Shown here one piece after another: positions 24,154-33,682 of a DNA stretch of 64,000 nucleotides; position 1 is the stretch's first letter; every line of letters begins with the position of its first letter. The notes beneath the pieces were generated by a model. It had not been told where the DNA came from, did not search any database, and saw nothing but the letters and a program-made list of their open reading frames with translations. The position numbers and the translations under genes were made by a program. Source of the DNA: Stenotrophomonas rhizophila (GTDB lineage: Bacteria; Pseudomonadota; Gammaproteobacteria; Xanthomonadales; Xanthomonadaceae); the NCBI RefSeq assembly GCF_000661955.1, contig NZ_CP007597.1, forward strand, positions 4,239,228-4,303,227, given 5' to 3'.

Positions 24154-26826
24154 CTACACCGCCGCCGGATCCACCTTGTCCACGTGGATGCCGTACTTCT
24201 CGATCGCCACCTGCAGCTGGCTGCGCGCGATCCGCCCATCATCAGCCAGCGCCTTCAACGCGGCCAGCACGATGAAGTGGCGGTCCACCTCAAAGAACGT
24301 GCGCAGTGACTCGCGCGTGTCCGAGCGGCCGAAGCCGTCTGTGCCGAGTGCGGTGAAGCGCCGGCCGTCGACGAACGGGCGGATCTGGTCGGCCACGATC
24401 TTCATGTAGTCGGTGGCCACCACCAGCGGTCCGGCGTGTGCGGCCAGGCGCTGCTGCACGTACGGCACGCGCGGTTCATCGGCCGGGTGCAGCAGATTCC
24501 AGCGCTCGGCGGCCAGGCCGTCACGGCGCAGTTCGGTCAGGCTGGTGGCGCTCCAGACGTCGCTGGCGATGCCGAAATCCTGCTGCAGCAGCGCAGCGGC
24601 TGCTTCCACTTCGCGCAGGATCGCGCCGCTGCCCATCAACTGCACGCGCAGCGCCGGGTCGCTGTCGGTGGCGGCCGGGTGCAGCAGGTACATGCCCTTG
24701 AGGATGCCGTCCTCGGCGCCCTCGGGCATGGCCGGGTGCGGGTAGTTCTCGTTGAGAACGGTGATGTAGTAGTAGATGTCTTCCTGGTCCACATACATGC
24801 GGCGCAGACCGTCCTGGATGATCACCGCCAGTTCGAAGTTGTAGGTGGGGTCATAGGAGATGCAGCTGGGAATCACCGAGGACAGCACGTGGCTGTGGCC
24901 GTCGTCGTGCTGCAGGCCCTCGCCCATCAGGGTGGTGCGGCCGGAGGTGGCGCCCAGCAGGAAGCCGCGGGTGCGCGCATCGGCTGCTGCCCAGGCCAGG
25001 TCGCCCACGCGCTGCAGGCCGAACATCGAGTAGAAGATGTAGAACGGAATCGTGGCCAGGCCGTGGTTGCTGTAGGCGGTGCCGGCGGCGATCCAGGAAC
25101 AGATCGCGCCGGATTCGTTGATGCCTTCCTGCAGGATCTGGCCGTCCTTGGCTTCCTTGTAATAGCTCAGCTGGCCGGCGTCCTGCGGGGTGTAGAGCTG
25201 GCCCAGGTAGGAGTGGATGCCGATCTGGCGGAACAGGCCTTCCATGCCGAACGTACGCGACTCGTCGGGCACGATCGGAATGACCAGCTTGCCCAGCGCC
25301 GGGTCCTTGAGCAGCGTGCCCAGGATGCGCACGAAGCCCATCGTGGTGGACTGGCCGCGCTCGCCGCTGCCCTGCAGCTGGGTGGCAAAGGCCGACAGCG
25401 ACGGCACCGGCAGCGGCGCGACGTGAGTAACGCGCGCCGGCAACTGGCCGCCCTGGGCCTGGCGACGCTGGGCGAAGTAACGCGCCTCCGGGCTGTCCGG
25501 TGCGGGGCGCAGGTAGGGCATGTCGTCCAGCTCGGCATCGCTGACCGGCAGGTCAAACCGATCACGGAACGCACGCACGGCATCGGCGCTCATCTTCTTG
25601 AGCTGGTGGTTGATGTTCTGCCCTTCGCCGGCCTCGCCCATGCCGAAGCCCTTGACCGTCTTGGCCAGGATCACGCTCGGGCGACCATTGCCGGCCACCG
25701 CCTGCGCGTAGGCGGCATACACCTTCTGCGGGTCGTGGCCGCCACGGGCCAGCGCCCAGATCTCGTCATCGCTCATGTCCGCGACCAGGGCGAGCAGTTC
25801 CGGCGAGGTGCCGAAGAAATGCGCGCGCACGTACGCGCCGCTCTGCGACTTGAAGGTCTGGTAGTCGCCGTCCACGCATTCCATCATGCGCTGGCGCAGC
25901 AGGCCGCTGTGGTCCTTGGCCAGCAGGGCGTCCCAGCCGCCGCCCCAGATCACCTTGATGACGTTCCAGCCGGCCGCACGGAAGGTGCCTTCCAGTTCCT
26001 GGATGACCTTGGCATTGCCGCGCACCGGGCCGTCCAGGCGCTGCAGGTTGCAGTTCACCACGAACACCAGGTTGTCCAGACGCTCGCGCCCGGCCACGGA
26101 AATGGCGGCCAGCGATTCGGGCTGGTCCATTTCGCCATCGCCCAGGAATGCCCACACCTTGCGGCCCTGGTGCTCCTTCAGGCCGCGGTATTCCAGGTAG
26201 CGCATGTAGCGCGCCTGGTAGGCGGCGGTCAGCGGGCCCAGGCCCATTGACACGGTGGGGAACTGCCAGAAGTCGGGCATCAGGCGCGGGTGCGGGTAGG
26301 ACGACAGGCCGTCACGGTCGGATTCACGGCGGAAGTTGTCCATGCGCTCGGGCGCGATGCGACCTTCGACGAACGCGCGGCCGTAGATGCCCGGCGCCGA
26401 ATGGCCCTGGATGTAGATCATGTCGCCGTCGAAGGTGTCGGTGCGGCCACGGAAGAAGTGGTCGAAGCCCACGTCGTACAGCACGGCCGCCGACTGGTAG
26501 GTGGCGATGTGGCCGCCCACGTTGGAGTGCTTGCCGGCGCGCAGCACCATCACCATCGCGTTCCAGCGGATCATCGCATTGAGCCGGCGCTCGATCGCAA
26601 GGTCACCCGGGTACGCCGGCTGGCGCTCCACCGGGATGCTGTTCACGTAAGCGGTCCAGGCGCGCGCATGCAGGTCGCCGTGGTGGGCCACGTCCTGGTC
26701 GCTGAGCTGGTCCAGCAGGTAGTGCGCGCGCGGCCGCCCGGCCACCTGGGTGACCGCCTGCAGTGCTTCACGCCATTCCTGGGTTTCCTGGGGGTCGGTG
26801 TCGAGGGGGGCGAGCGCAGGGTTCAT
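24154..26826 (-). CDS. aceE: Pyruvate dehydrogenase E1 component, homodimeric type, 890 aa
   Basis: Thiamine-diphosphate-dependent decarboxylation of pyruvate and acetylation of the E2 lipoyl domain. Motifs include GGHIATYQSAA, the ThDP-binding GDGEMDQPES with a downstream NCNLQRLDGPV, and GTDGFGRSDTR near the C-terminus. The length matches E. coli AceE (887). The start ATG at 26826 has GGAGA upstream; the open frame runs further but without a ribosome site. The E2 and E3 genes are not adjacent on the side seen here. It is divergent from a LysR-type gene that could regulate it. Confidence 0.97.
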   Translation of the reverse strand: MNPALAPLDTDPQETQEWREALQAVTQVAGRPRAHYLLDQLSDQDVAHHGDLHARAWTAYVNSIPVERQPAYPGDLAIERRLNAMIRWNAMVMVLRAGKHSNVGGHIATYQSAAVLYDVGFDHFFRGRTDTFDGDMIYIQGHSAPGIYGRAFVEGRIAPERMDNFRRESDRDGLSSYPHPRLMPDFWQFPTVSMGLGPLTAAYQARYMRYLEYRGLKEHQGRKVWAFLGDGEMDQPESLAAISVAGRERLDNLVFVVNCNLQRLDGPVRGNAKVIQELEGTFRAAGWNVIKVIWGGGWDALLAKDHSGLLRQRMMECVDGDYQTFKSQSGAYVRAHFFGTSPELLALVADMSDDEIWALARGGHDPQKVYAAYAQAVAGNGRPSVILAKTVKGFGMGEAGEGQNINHQLKKMSADAVRAFRDRFDLPVSDAELDDMPYLRPAPDSPEARYFAQRRQAQGGQLPARVTHVAPLPVPSLSAFATQLQGSGERGQSTTMGFVRILGTLLKDPALGKLVIPIVPDESRTFGMEGLFRQIGIHSYLGQLYTPQDAGQLSYYKEAKDGQILQEGINESGAICSWIAAGTAYSNHGLATIPFYIFYSMFGLQRVGDLAWAAADARTRGFLLGATSGRTTLMGEGLQHDDGHSHVLSSVIPSCISYDPTYNFELAVIIQDGLRRMYVDQEDIYYYITVLNENYPHPAMPEGAEDGILKGMYLLHPAATDSDPALRVQLMGSGAILREVEAAAALLQQDFGIASDVWSATSLTELRRDGLAAERWNLLHPADEPRVPYVQQRLAAHAGPLVVATDYMKIVADQIRPFVDGRRFTALGTDGFGRSDTRESLRTFFEVDRHFIVLAALKALADDGRIARSQLQVAIEKYGIHVDKVDPAAV

Positions 26827-26955
26827 GGTCCATCTCCGGCAAAGGCGGCCAGGCCCGGTGCAGGTGCGCGCCGGGTGGCGGGCGCAGCCCGGGGCTGGCG
26901 GGGACACCCACCTTAGGAGCGGGCCCGGGCCCCCGGTAGATCGGACCCTGTTGGC

Positions 26956-26967
26956 TCTTTCGAAAGA
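26956..26967. promoter_or_regulatory. Palindrome in the aceE / LysR divergent promoter region
   Basis: TCTTTCGAAAGA is a perfect 12-bp palindrome placed 37 bp before the LysR start and 130 bp before the aceE start. It does not have the classic T-N11-A spacing, so the assignment as a regulator-binding site is tentative. Confidence 0.3.
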
Positions 26968-27003
26968 CAAACTTTGCAATCACAGGCGAGAATGGCGGTC
27001 ACC

Positions 27004-27936
27004 ATGAATATTCTCCAGTCAATCCGCAGCTTCATCCGTACCGCCGACGCCGGCAGCCTGGCCGCGGCGGCACGCACGCTGGGCATCAGCGCGGCGGCGG
27101 TCGGGCAGAACATCGCCCGGCTGGAGGCGCACCTGGGCGTGCGCCTGTTCAACCGCACCACCCGCCAGCTGGCGCTGACCGAGCGCGGCGCGCTGTACCT
27201 GGCCCAGGTGCGCTACATCGAACGCGACCTGCAACGTGCGCAGGCGGCGGTGACCGACCTGGACGCCACGCCCGAGGGCCGGCTGCGGATCGCCTGCAGC
27301 ACCTCGTTCGGGCGGCACAAGCTGGCCCCGCTGCTGCCGTCGCTGAAGGCGCGTTACCCGCGGCTGGCGATCGAACTGCTGCTGGCCGACCGGGCGGTGG
27401 ACCATGCGCGCGAAGACGTGGACGTGAGCATCCGCATCGAGCCGCAGCTGGAAGAAGGGCTGGTGGCGCGGCCGATCGCGCAGGTGCCGTTCGTGTTCTG
27501 CGCGGCGCCGTCGTACCTGGCGCGCACCGGCGTGCCGCGCACGCCCGAGGCCCTGCGCGAGCATCGCTGCCTGTTGTTCCGCCATCCCAAGGACGGCCGG
27601 CACCTGCGTTGGGGCTTCGTGCGCGACGGGCTGCGCTTCGATGCCGACGTCAGTCCGGCGCTGGTCAGCGACGATATCGATGCGCTGGCCGCGATGGCGC
27701 TTGCCGGCGGCGGCATCACCCGCCTGGCGGCGTTCGTCGCCGCGCCCTATTTGGCGCGCGGTGAACTGCAGGCCCTGTTCGAAGGCAATGAAGCCGGCGA
27801 TGCGCAGGCGTTGCCCGAGCCGATGCGGCTGTTTTTGTGTGTCAGCGACCGCCGCGACCTGACCCCGAAGGTGCGTGCGTTGATGACGCACATCGTCGAA
27901 GGGCTGCCGGCCGAGTGGCGGGTGGACGTGGCCTAG
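27004..27936 (+). CDS. LysR-family transcriptional regulator, 310 aa
   Basis: The N-terminal winged helix-turn-helix (about 1-60: SLAAAARTLGISAAAVGQNIARLE) is followed by a periplasmic-binding-protein-like effector domain. The start at 27004 is the first good match to the family N-terminus; an in-frame start 10 codons upstream is less likely. It is divergent from aceE with a 177-bp shared region, so control of aceE or of its own gene is a reasonable guess. It resembles the CrgA/DsdC-like group with the RLFNRTTRQLALTERG signature. No effector can be named. Confidence 0.92.
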   Translation: MNILQSIRSFIRTADAGSLAAAARTLGISAAAVGQNIARLEAHLGVRLFNRTTRQLALTERGALYLAQVRYIERDLQRAQAAVTDLDATPEGRLRIACSTSFGRHKLAPLLPSLKARYPRLAIELLLADRAVDHAREDVDVSIRIEPQLEEGLVARPIAQVPFVFCAAPSYLARTGVPRTPEALREHRCLLFRHPKDGRHLRWGFVRDGLRFDADVSPALVSDDIDALAAMALAGGGITRLAAFVAAPYLARGELQALFEGNEAGDAQALPEPMRLFLCVSDRRDLTPKVRALMTHIVEGLPAEWRVDVA

Positions 27937-27979
27937 CCGCGCGCAGGCGATGGCACCTGGCCACCGCCTGCGGCCGGGG

Positions 27980-29128
27980 TCAGCGCGGCGGTGCGATGAA
28001 CACGCCGCGTGCTTCGCGCGGTTCGCAGCGCAGGTACTGCGGCGCCGGTTCCAGCGAATCGCCCAGCGCGGCGGCGGCGTGCCACGGCCAGCGCGGGTCG
28101 TAGAGGATGCCGCGGGCCAGCGCGATGGCATCGGCGTGGCTGTGGCGCAGGATCGATTCGGCCTGGGCCGGGTCGGTGATCAGGCCGACGGCAATCACCG
28201 GCATGCGCAGCTTCTGCGCCTTGATCGCCTCGGCGAACGGCACCTGGTAGCCCGGCGACAGCGGAATCTGCTGGCGCGGGTCGTTGCCGCCGCTGGACAC
28301 ATGCAGGAACTGGCAGCCCCGGCCATCCAGCACGTGCGCCAGGGTGGTGGTCTGTTCAATGTCCCAGCCGCCGGCCACCCAGTCGCTGGCCGAGATGCGC
28401 ACGCCCACCGCGATACGGTCGCTGACCGCTTCGCGCACGGCATCGAACACACGCACCAGCAGGCGCATGCGGTTCTGCAGCGAGCCACCGTATTCGTCAT
28501 CGCGCTTGTTGCTCAGCGGCGACAGGAACTGGTGCAGCAGGTAGCCATGCGCGGCATGCAGTTCGATCAGGTCCAGGCCGATGCGCTCGGCGCGCTGGGC
28601 GGCCGCCACGAAGGCGTCCACGATCGCATCGATGCCGGCTGCGTCCAGCGCCTGCGGGGTCGGGTCGGTGGGGTGGAACGGAATCGCCGACGGCGCGAGC
28701 GTGGTCCAGGCGCGCGGGTCGGTGGCCGGCAGTGCGCCGCCGCCGTCCCACGGCCGTGACGAGGACGCCTTGCGCCCGGCATGCCCCAGCTGGATGCCGA
28801 TCGGCATGGGCGACCAGCGCTTCACCGCGTCGATCACCTTCTTGAGTGCCGCTTCGGTGTCGTCGTTCCACAAGCCCAGGTCGGCCCAGCTGATGCGGCC
28901 TTCGGGCAGCACGGCGGTGGCTTCCAGGATCAGCAGGCCGGCGCCGGACTGCGACAGCTGGCCCAGGTGGATCTGGTGCCAGTCGTTGGCCAGGCCATCG
29001 GTGGAGGAGTACTGGCACATCGGGGCGATGACGATGCGGTTGGCCAGCGACAGCGGGCCAAAGGAAACGGAAGAAAAGAGCTGGCTCAAGTGGGGGACTC
29101 TGGCGGAAACGGGAAAACCGGGCGTCAT
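27980..29128 (-). CDS. NADH:flavin oxidoreductase, Old Yellow Enzyme family (YqjM-like), 382 aa
   Basis: An FMN-dependent ene-reductase. Landmarks are APMCQYSSTDG near the N-terminus, QLGHAGRKAS, the substrate-binding HAAHGYLLHQFLSPLSNKR (His-x-x-His) and EYGGSLQNRMRLL. These place it in the thermophilic-like/YqjM class, which reduces activated C=C bonds of unsaturated carbonyls using NADPH. The start ATG at 29128 has AGGAG close upstream. It follows the sirtuin gene by 60 bp on the same strand. The physiological substrate is unknown. Confidence 0.93.
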   Translation of the reverse strand: MTPGFPVSARVPHLSQLFSSVSFGPLSLANRIVIAPMCQYSSTDGLANDWHQIHLGQLSQSGAGLLILEATAVLPEGRISWADLGLWNDDTEAALKKVIDAVKRWSPMPIGIQLGHAGRKASSSRPWDGGGALPATDPRAWTTLAPSAIPFHPTDPTPQALDAAGIDAIVDAFVAAAQRAERIGLDLIELHAAHGYLLHQFLSPLSNKRDDEYGGSLQNRMRLLVRVFDAVREAVSDRIAVGVRISASDWVAGGWDIEQTTTLAHVLDGRGCQFLHVSSGGNDPRQQIPLSPGYQVPFAEAIKAQKLRMPVIAVGLITDPAQAESILRHSHADAIALARGILYDPRWPWHAAAALGDSLEPAPQYLRCEPREARGVFIAPPR

Positions 29129-29188
29129 TGCACTCCTGCTGCGCGCGCAAGGCAACCGTATCGGTGGATCAGTGTTTCGCGGCGGCGC

Positions 29189-30010
29189 TCAGGCGGTGCT
29201 GGCCGACGGCAGCAGGAAGGCCAGCGCGGCCGCGCACGGCTGTTCGATCTTCAGGCTGAGCAGGTCGTCGGCGCGGGTGCGGCCGAGGTTGAGCGCGGCC
29301 ACCGGCACCCCGGCGTTGGCCGCGGCCTGGACGAAGCGGAAGCCCGAATAGACCATCAGCGAGGAGCCCACCACCAGCACGGCGTCGGCTTGGGCGAGGT
29401 GCGCGTGGACGGCAGCCACCCGCTCGCGGGGGACATTTTCGCCGAAGAAGACCACATCCGGCTTGAGGATGCCGCCACATTGCGGGCATGCCGGCACCTG
29501 GAACGGGCTGAAGTCCACCCCGTCGAGGTCGGCGTCGCCGTCCGGGGCCAGGGCTGCGTCGAGCTGGTCCCAGCCGGGGTTGTGGGCCAGCAGGACCTGC
29601 TGGAACGCCTCGCGCGGGGTGCGGGCTTCGCAGCCCATGCAGCGCACCTGGTCCAGCCGGCCGTGCAGGTCGATGACCGCACGGCTGCCGGCCCGCTGGT
29701 GCAGGCGGTCCACGTTCTGGGTGAGCAGTACTTCCAGCTGGCCGCGGGCTTCCAGCGCCGCCAGCGCGGCGTGGGTGCCGTTCGGGCGGGCATGGCCGAA
29801 ACGTGGCCAGCCCAGCAGGCTGCGCGCCCAGTAGCGCTGGCGGGTGGCCAGCTCGCCCATGAAGGCCTGGTAGGTCACCGGCGGGGTGCGTTTCCACTGG
29901 CCATCGGCATCGCGGTAATCCGGGATGCCCGAATCGGTGCTGCACCCGGCCCCGGTGAGCACGAACAGGCGCTGGGCGCGGTCGATGAAGTCGGCGAGCG
30001 GGCGGGTCAT
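29189..30010 (-). CDS. Sir2-family NAD-dependent protein deacylase, 273 aa
   Basis: A sirtuin with GAGCSTDSGIPDYR for NAD binding, TQNVDRLH and the catalytic His in DLHGRL. A structural zinc site is made of CMGC and CPQC, with a long spacer between the two pairs. This spacing and the lack of the CobB YxxR acyl-specificity motif suggest the SIRT4-like bacterial class. It consumes NAD to remove acyl groups from lysines, releasing nicotinamide, which the salvage genes elsewhere in the window could recycle. It is likely cotranscribed with the thioesterase upstream (41-bp gap). Confidence 0.93.
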   Translation of the reverse strand: MTRPLADFIDRAQRLFVLTGAGCSTDSGIPDYRDADGQWKRTPPVTYQAFMGELATRQRYWARSLLGWPRFGHARPNGTHAALAALEARGQLEVLLTQNVDRLHQRAGSRAVIDLHGRLDQVRCMGCEARTPREAFQQVLLAHNPGWDQLDAALAPDGDADLDGVDFSPFQVPACPQCGGILKPDVVFFGENVPRERVAAVHAHLAQADAVLVVGSSLMVYSGFRFVQAAANAGVPVAALNLGRTRADDLLSLKIEQPCAAALAFLLPSASTA

Positions 30011-30051
30011 GGTCTACAGGTGGGGGCGCGCGGCGGGCAACGCAATCGCGG

Positions 30052-30465
30052 TTACGGCCCGGGAATGGCGTCGGGCAGCGGCGGTACGGCGATGGGGTGG
30101 CCGTCGGCATCCAGCGCGATCATCACGAAGTGGCCGCGGGTGCAGAGCTTGCGCTCGCCGCTGTGCAGGTCTTCGGCGATCAGCTCCACTTCCACCTTCA
30201 TCGAGCTGCGGCCCACTTCGACGATGCGACCGATGGTTTCCACCATCTGGCCGATGCGGATCGGCAGCTTGAAATCGACCTGGTCCGAGCGCGCGGTGAC
30301 CACGGTGCGGCGCGAGTAACGGGCCGCGGCGAGGAAGGCCGCCTTGTCCATCCAGGCCAGCGCCTGGCCACCGAACAGGGTGCCCAGGTGGTTGGTGTGG
30401 TTGGGGAAGACGATCTCGGCCATGCTGATTTCAGTGGGCGGGATGGGGTCTGGGGTGGTGGACAT
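30052..30465 (-). CDS. Acyl-CoA thioesterase, hotdog fold (YciA-like), 137 aa
   Basis: A hotdog-fold hydrolase of the YciA/BACH type, cleaving acyl-CoA to free acid and CoA. The motif NHTNHLGTLFGGQALAWMDKAA carries the conserved Asn and Asp of the active site, and VTARSDQVDFKLPIRIG matches the family. The start at 30465 gives the usual length; ATG 30423 is an alternative. The ribosome site is weak. Substrate chain length cannot be inferred. Confidence 0.9.
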   Translation of the reverse strand: MSTTPDPIPPTEISMAEIVFPNHTNHLGTLFGGQALAWMDKAAFLAAARYSRRTVVTARSDQVDFKLPIRIGQMVETIGRIVEVGRSSMKVEVELIAEDLHSGERKLCTRGHFVMIALDADGHPIAVPPLPDAIPGP

Positions 30466-30629
30466 GGGGGTGGCCGGTTGGGGTGTGGCGCGATGGTACG
30501 GCAGCGGCGCGAACAAGGTCGTGGATGACCGCCACGCGTTCAGGCTGTGCCCATTTCTTGAACTACGGCGTTGACCCTGCCAACGACAGCCGCCGACACT
30601 GCCCATTGCCCCAACGCGCGAGCCGCTGC

Positions 30630-31433
30630 ATGTCCCTGCATGACTGTTTCGTATTTCCCGCCGCACCGCAGTTGCCTGCACCTGACATGCCTGCGCTGGA
30701 GCGATGGATGCTGCAGGAAAAGATCATCCTGCCGGCGGTGGGTGCGGATGTCCCTGGCAACGCGTTGTACGCGCTCAGCCAGGCCATTGAGCGCCTGCCG
30801 GGTGCCAATGCCCTGCTGGTGGACGCGGACTGGCGAACGGCAGCGGACGTGGTCGCCTCCCATGTCCAGGCGGGCAACCTGCCCGATTCGCTGCACGTGC
30901 ACGGCGGCGGCAGCGTGGAAGACTGCGTCGCGGCGATCCGGGGCCATGACATCGCGCTGGGTGATACATGGTTGTTCTGGGAACACCAAGCGTCCCGCTG
31001 GTTCAGTCCCCGCTACCGTGCGGGCCCAGGCATCGTGGATCTGTTCGATATCGCCGATCGCGGCCAACCCATCGACGATCTCACGATCGTCCTCTTCCAG
31101 ATCGACCCTGAAGAACCGCCGTTCGTCGTTGCTGGGGAGGGAACCTGCCCTCCACTCGTGCCGGGCGAATGTGATGCACGCGAGGACTTCCCTCCCTTCG
31201 GCGATTACACGGATTTCATTGGTGTCGCCTACAACGACATCCGTGCGCAGTGGACCCATCCTGACACTGGCCGACGCTACGGCATTCTGGATCTGGACTG
31301 GGAATCCGGATTGGGAATTGGCTGGAGCTTCATCCAGTTCGAAGGTGGCAGCGGGCGGGATCTGGCGACGTTCGCCGACGCCGTTGGCAAGGTATGCGGG
31401 CAAGGCATGATGTACGCACATCGGCACCTATAG
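30630..31433 (+). CDS. Unknown protein, first of a tandem paralogue pair, 267 aa
   Basis: I do not recognise this family. It begins MSLHDCFVFPAAPQLPAPDM, is soluble and acidic, and has no signal peptide. Conserved blocks shared with the next gene include LVDADWRTAADVV, WFSPRYRAGPG, REDFPPFGDY, and LDLDWE near the C-terminus. The pair is about 70% identical by eye over the full length, so it arose by tandem duplication. The acidic Trp- and Asp-rich character and duplication would fit immunity-type proteins, but no toxin gene is adjacent, so this is only a guess. Confidence 0.8.
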   Translation: MSLHDCFVFPAAPQLPAPDMPALERWMLQEKIILPAVGADVPGNALYALSQAIERLPGANALLVDADWRTAADVVASHVQAGNLPDSLHVHGGGSVEDCVAAIRGHDIALGDTWLFWEHQASRWFSPRYRAGPGIVDLFDIADRGQPIDDLTIVLFQIDPEEPPFVVAGEGTCPPLVPGECDAREDFPPFGDYTDFIGVAYNDIRAQWTHPDTGRRYGILDLDWESGLGIGWSFIQFEGGSGRDLATFADAVGKVCGQGMMYAHRHL

Positions 31434-31526
31434 CGCTGTGCTGACCCTGCTGTGCCAGTCCGTCGTGCGTGGCATGGCACTGCCCCGATTCTGTTCACCC
31501 CTGCCTTCATACACCACGGCCTTCCC

Positions 31527-32327
31527 ATGACGATGCATGACTGTTTCGTGTTTCCGGCCGCACCGCATTTGCCTGCGCCGGACATGCCGGCGCTGGAACG
31601 CTGGATGTTGCAGGAAAGGATCATCCTGCCGGCGGTGGGCGCGGACGTGCCCGCCAAAGCGTTGTACGCACTCAGCCATGCCATTTCATGCCTGCCGGGC
31701 GCCAACGTCCCGCTGGTAGACGCTGACTGGCGGACGGCGGCGGACGTGGTTGCCACCCATGTCCAGGCCGGCAACCTGCCTGACGCGCTGCGCGTAAACG
31801 GCGACGGCAGCGTCGAAGACTGCGTCAAGGCGATCCGGGACCACGGCATCGCGCTGGATGATGCGTGGTTGTTCGGCAAACATGCGGCCTGCACGTGGTT
31901 CAGCCCACGCTACCGCGCGGGGCCCGGAATGGTGCGCCTGTACGATCCCGACCGCATCGGCGAGATCGACCACCTGAGCATCGTGCTGTTCCAGATCGAC
32001 GCGGGCGAACCGCCCTTTGTCGTGTTCGGCGCAGGAACCAGCGCGCCAACGGTGCCCGGGGAAGACACCGAACGGGAGGATTTCCCGCCCTTTGGCGACT
32101 ACATGGACTTCGTCGGTGCCGTGTACGAGGACCTCCACGTGGACTGGGTCCATCCGGACAGTGGTCGCCGCTATGCCCTGCTGGATCTGGACTGGGAATA
32201 CAGCCTGGGTATCGGCAGGTGCTTCATCCAGTTTGAGGATGGAAGCGGTTATGACCTTGAGCGGTTTGTGCAGGCCCTTGGCGAGGCATGCGGACAACGC
32301 ATGACGTATGCACATCGCCTGTTCTAG
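31527..32327 (+). CDS. Unknown protein, second tandem paralogue, 266 aa
   Basis: A paralogue of the preceding gene, collinear along its whole length with no gaps of note. Differences are concentrated in the middle (for example GKHAACTW against WEHQASRW) and in charged surface positions, while the FPPFGDY, GRRY and LDLDWE blocks are fixed. ATG codons at 31527 and 31533 are both possible. The 93-bp gap between the copies is not obviously duplicated. It is followed by an inverted REP pair and a bidirectional terminator. Function is unknown. Confidence 0.8.
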   Translation: MTMHDCFVFPAAPHLPAPDMPALERWMLQERIILPAVGADVPAKALYALSHAISCLPGANVPLVDADWRTAADVVATHVQAGNLPDALRVNGDGSVEDCVKAIRDHGIALDDAWLFGKHAACTWFSPRYRAGPGMVRLYDPDRIGEIDHLSIVLFQIDAGEPPFVVFGAGTSAPTVPGEDTEREDFPPFGDYMDFVGAVYEDLHVDWVHPDSGRRYALLDLDWEYSLGIGRCFIQFEDGSGYDLERFVQALGEACGQRMTYAHRLF

Positions 32328-32344
32328 CAACGGATGCAATCGCC

Positions 32345-32417
32345 GGTAGAGCCACCCCATGGGTGGCTGCACCTGAAACCGGCACCGCGCGCAGCCACCC
32401 ATGGGGTGGCTCTACCG
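32345..32417. repeat. Inverted pair of SMAG/REP palindromes
   Basis: GGTAGAGCCACCCCATGGGTGGCTGC (32345-32370) and its inverted copy (32391-32417) flank a 20-bp spacer. This stem variant (AGCCACCC) closely resembles the one into which the IS3 element inserted near 40.4 kb. Together they could form one large cruciform between the converging genes. Confidence 0.85.
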
Positions 32418-32431
32418 CCGCGCGGGAACGA

Positions 32432-32458
32432 AAAACCCCGGCACTGGGCCGGGGTTTT
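32432..32458. terminator. Bidirectional rho-independent terminator (nrdB / unknown pair)
   Basis: AAAACCCCGGC-ACTGG-GCCGGGGTTTT forms an 11-bp stem with A-tract and T-tract on either side, so it works as an intrinsic terminator in both directions. It serves the convergent nrdB and the tandem paralogue gene. Confidence 0.9.
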
Positions 32459-32481
32459 CGTTGATGCGTGTGACGCGGGAA

Positions 32482-33501
32482 TCAGAACGACATGTCGAAC
32501 GAGACTTCGCCCTTCACGCCCACCTGGTAGGCCGAGGAGCGGCGTTCGAAGAAGTTGGTCAGTTCCTGCACGTCCTGCAGTTCCATGAAGCTCAGCGGGT
32601 TGCGCACGTTGTACTTGCGCTCCATGCCCAGGCGGTGGAAATGGTTGTCCGCGCAGTGCTGCAGGTACTGGCGCATGTCGCGGGTGGAAATGCCCGCCAC
32701 GCCGCCGGACAGCACGTCTTCGGCGAACTGCACTTCGCATTCGATGGCTTCGGCCAGCATGTCATAGACCTGCTGCTTCATCGCATCGTCGAACAGGTCC
32801 GGCTCTTCCTCGCGGATCACGTCCACGCATTCGAAGGCGAACTCCATGTGCGCGCTTTCGTCGCGGAACACCCAGTTGGTGCCCGAGGCCAGGCCGTTGA
32901 GCAGGCCGCGCGAACGGAAGTAGTACACGTAGGCGAACGCGGCAAAGAAGAACAGGCCTTCGATGCAGGCGGCAAAGCAGATCTGGTTGAGCAGGAACTG
33001 GCGGCGCTCGTCGCGGGTTTCGATGCGGCGCAGGTCCTGGATCGAGTCGATCCACTTGAAGCAGAAATCGGCCTTCTTCTTGATCGAGTCGATGTTCTCC
33101 ACCGCGGCGAACGCTTTGACGCGCTCATCCGGATCGGGCAGGTAGTTGTCGAGCAGGGTCAGGTAGAACTGCACGTGCAGCGCTTCTTCGTACAGCTGGC
33201 GCGACAGGTACATGCGCGCTTCGGGCGCGTTCAAGTGCTGGTACAGGTTCAGCACCAGGTTGTTGGACACGATCGAATCGCCGGTGGCGAAGAACGCCAC
33301 CAGGCGGTGGATCAGGTGGCGTTCGCCCGGCGACATCTTGCTGTGCAGGTCGCTGATGTCGATCTGGAAATTGATTTCCTCGACAGTCCAGGTGTTCTTG
33401 ATCGCGTTGCGATACATGTCATAGAACTGCGGGTAGCGCATCGGGCGCAGGGTCAGTTCAAAACCTGGATCGAGCAACATCTGGCGCGGCGTGTCTGCCA
33501 T
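32482..33501 (-). CDS. nrdB: Ribonucleoside-diphosphate reductase beta subunit, class I, 339 aa
   Basis: The radical-generating subunit of ribonucleotide reductase. Metal ligands align with the family: Asp in ATGDSIV, Glu and His in YEEALHVQ, Glu in CIEGLFFF, and Glu/His in RDESAHMEF. The radical Tyr is present in LHVQFYLTLL at the position of E. coli Tyr122. The ATG at 33501 has AAGGA upstream. The C-terminal FDMSF would dock on NrdA. It lies 238 bp downstream of nrdA, with a REP between them, so expression of the two may differ. Confidence 0.95.
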   Translation of the reverse strand: MADTPRQMLLDPGFELTLRPMRYPQFYDMYRNAIKNTWTVEEINFQIDISDLHSKMSPGERHLIHRLVAFFATGDSIVSNNLVLNLYQHLNAPEARMYLSRQLYEEALHVQFYLTLLDNYLPDPDERVKAFAAVENIDSIKKKADFCFKWIDSIQDLRRIETRDERRQFLLNQICFAACIEGLFFFAAFAYVYYFRSRGLLNGLASGTNWVFRDESAHMEFAFECVDVIREEEPDLFDDAMKQQVYDMLAEAIECEVQFAEDVLSGGVAGISTRDMRQYLQHCADNHFHRLGMERKYNVRNPLSFMELQDVQELTNFFERRSSAYQVGVKGEVSFDMSF

Positions 33502-33682
33502 GGGGGGTTCCTTGGTTCAATTGGCGGCTTCCCGGTGGGGAAGCATCGAAAGACCCGCGCGTGTGCGCGGCGGGCTTCCGGCACCGCGGGCAGAGGCAAC
33601 GCCCGGCGGTGTCAGCGTGTTTGGGGTGGAGCGGTGAAGCCGCCGGGCTGGGCCCGGCGTTCAAGCGGTATCGATCATTTCC

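Noticed and set aside
24436..26250. Open frame of 604 codons on the plus strand
   Set aside because: Antisense shadow of aceE.
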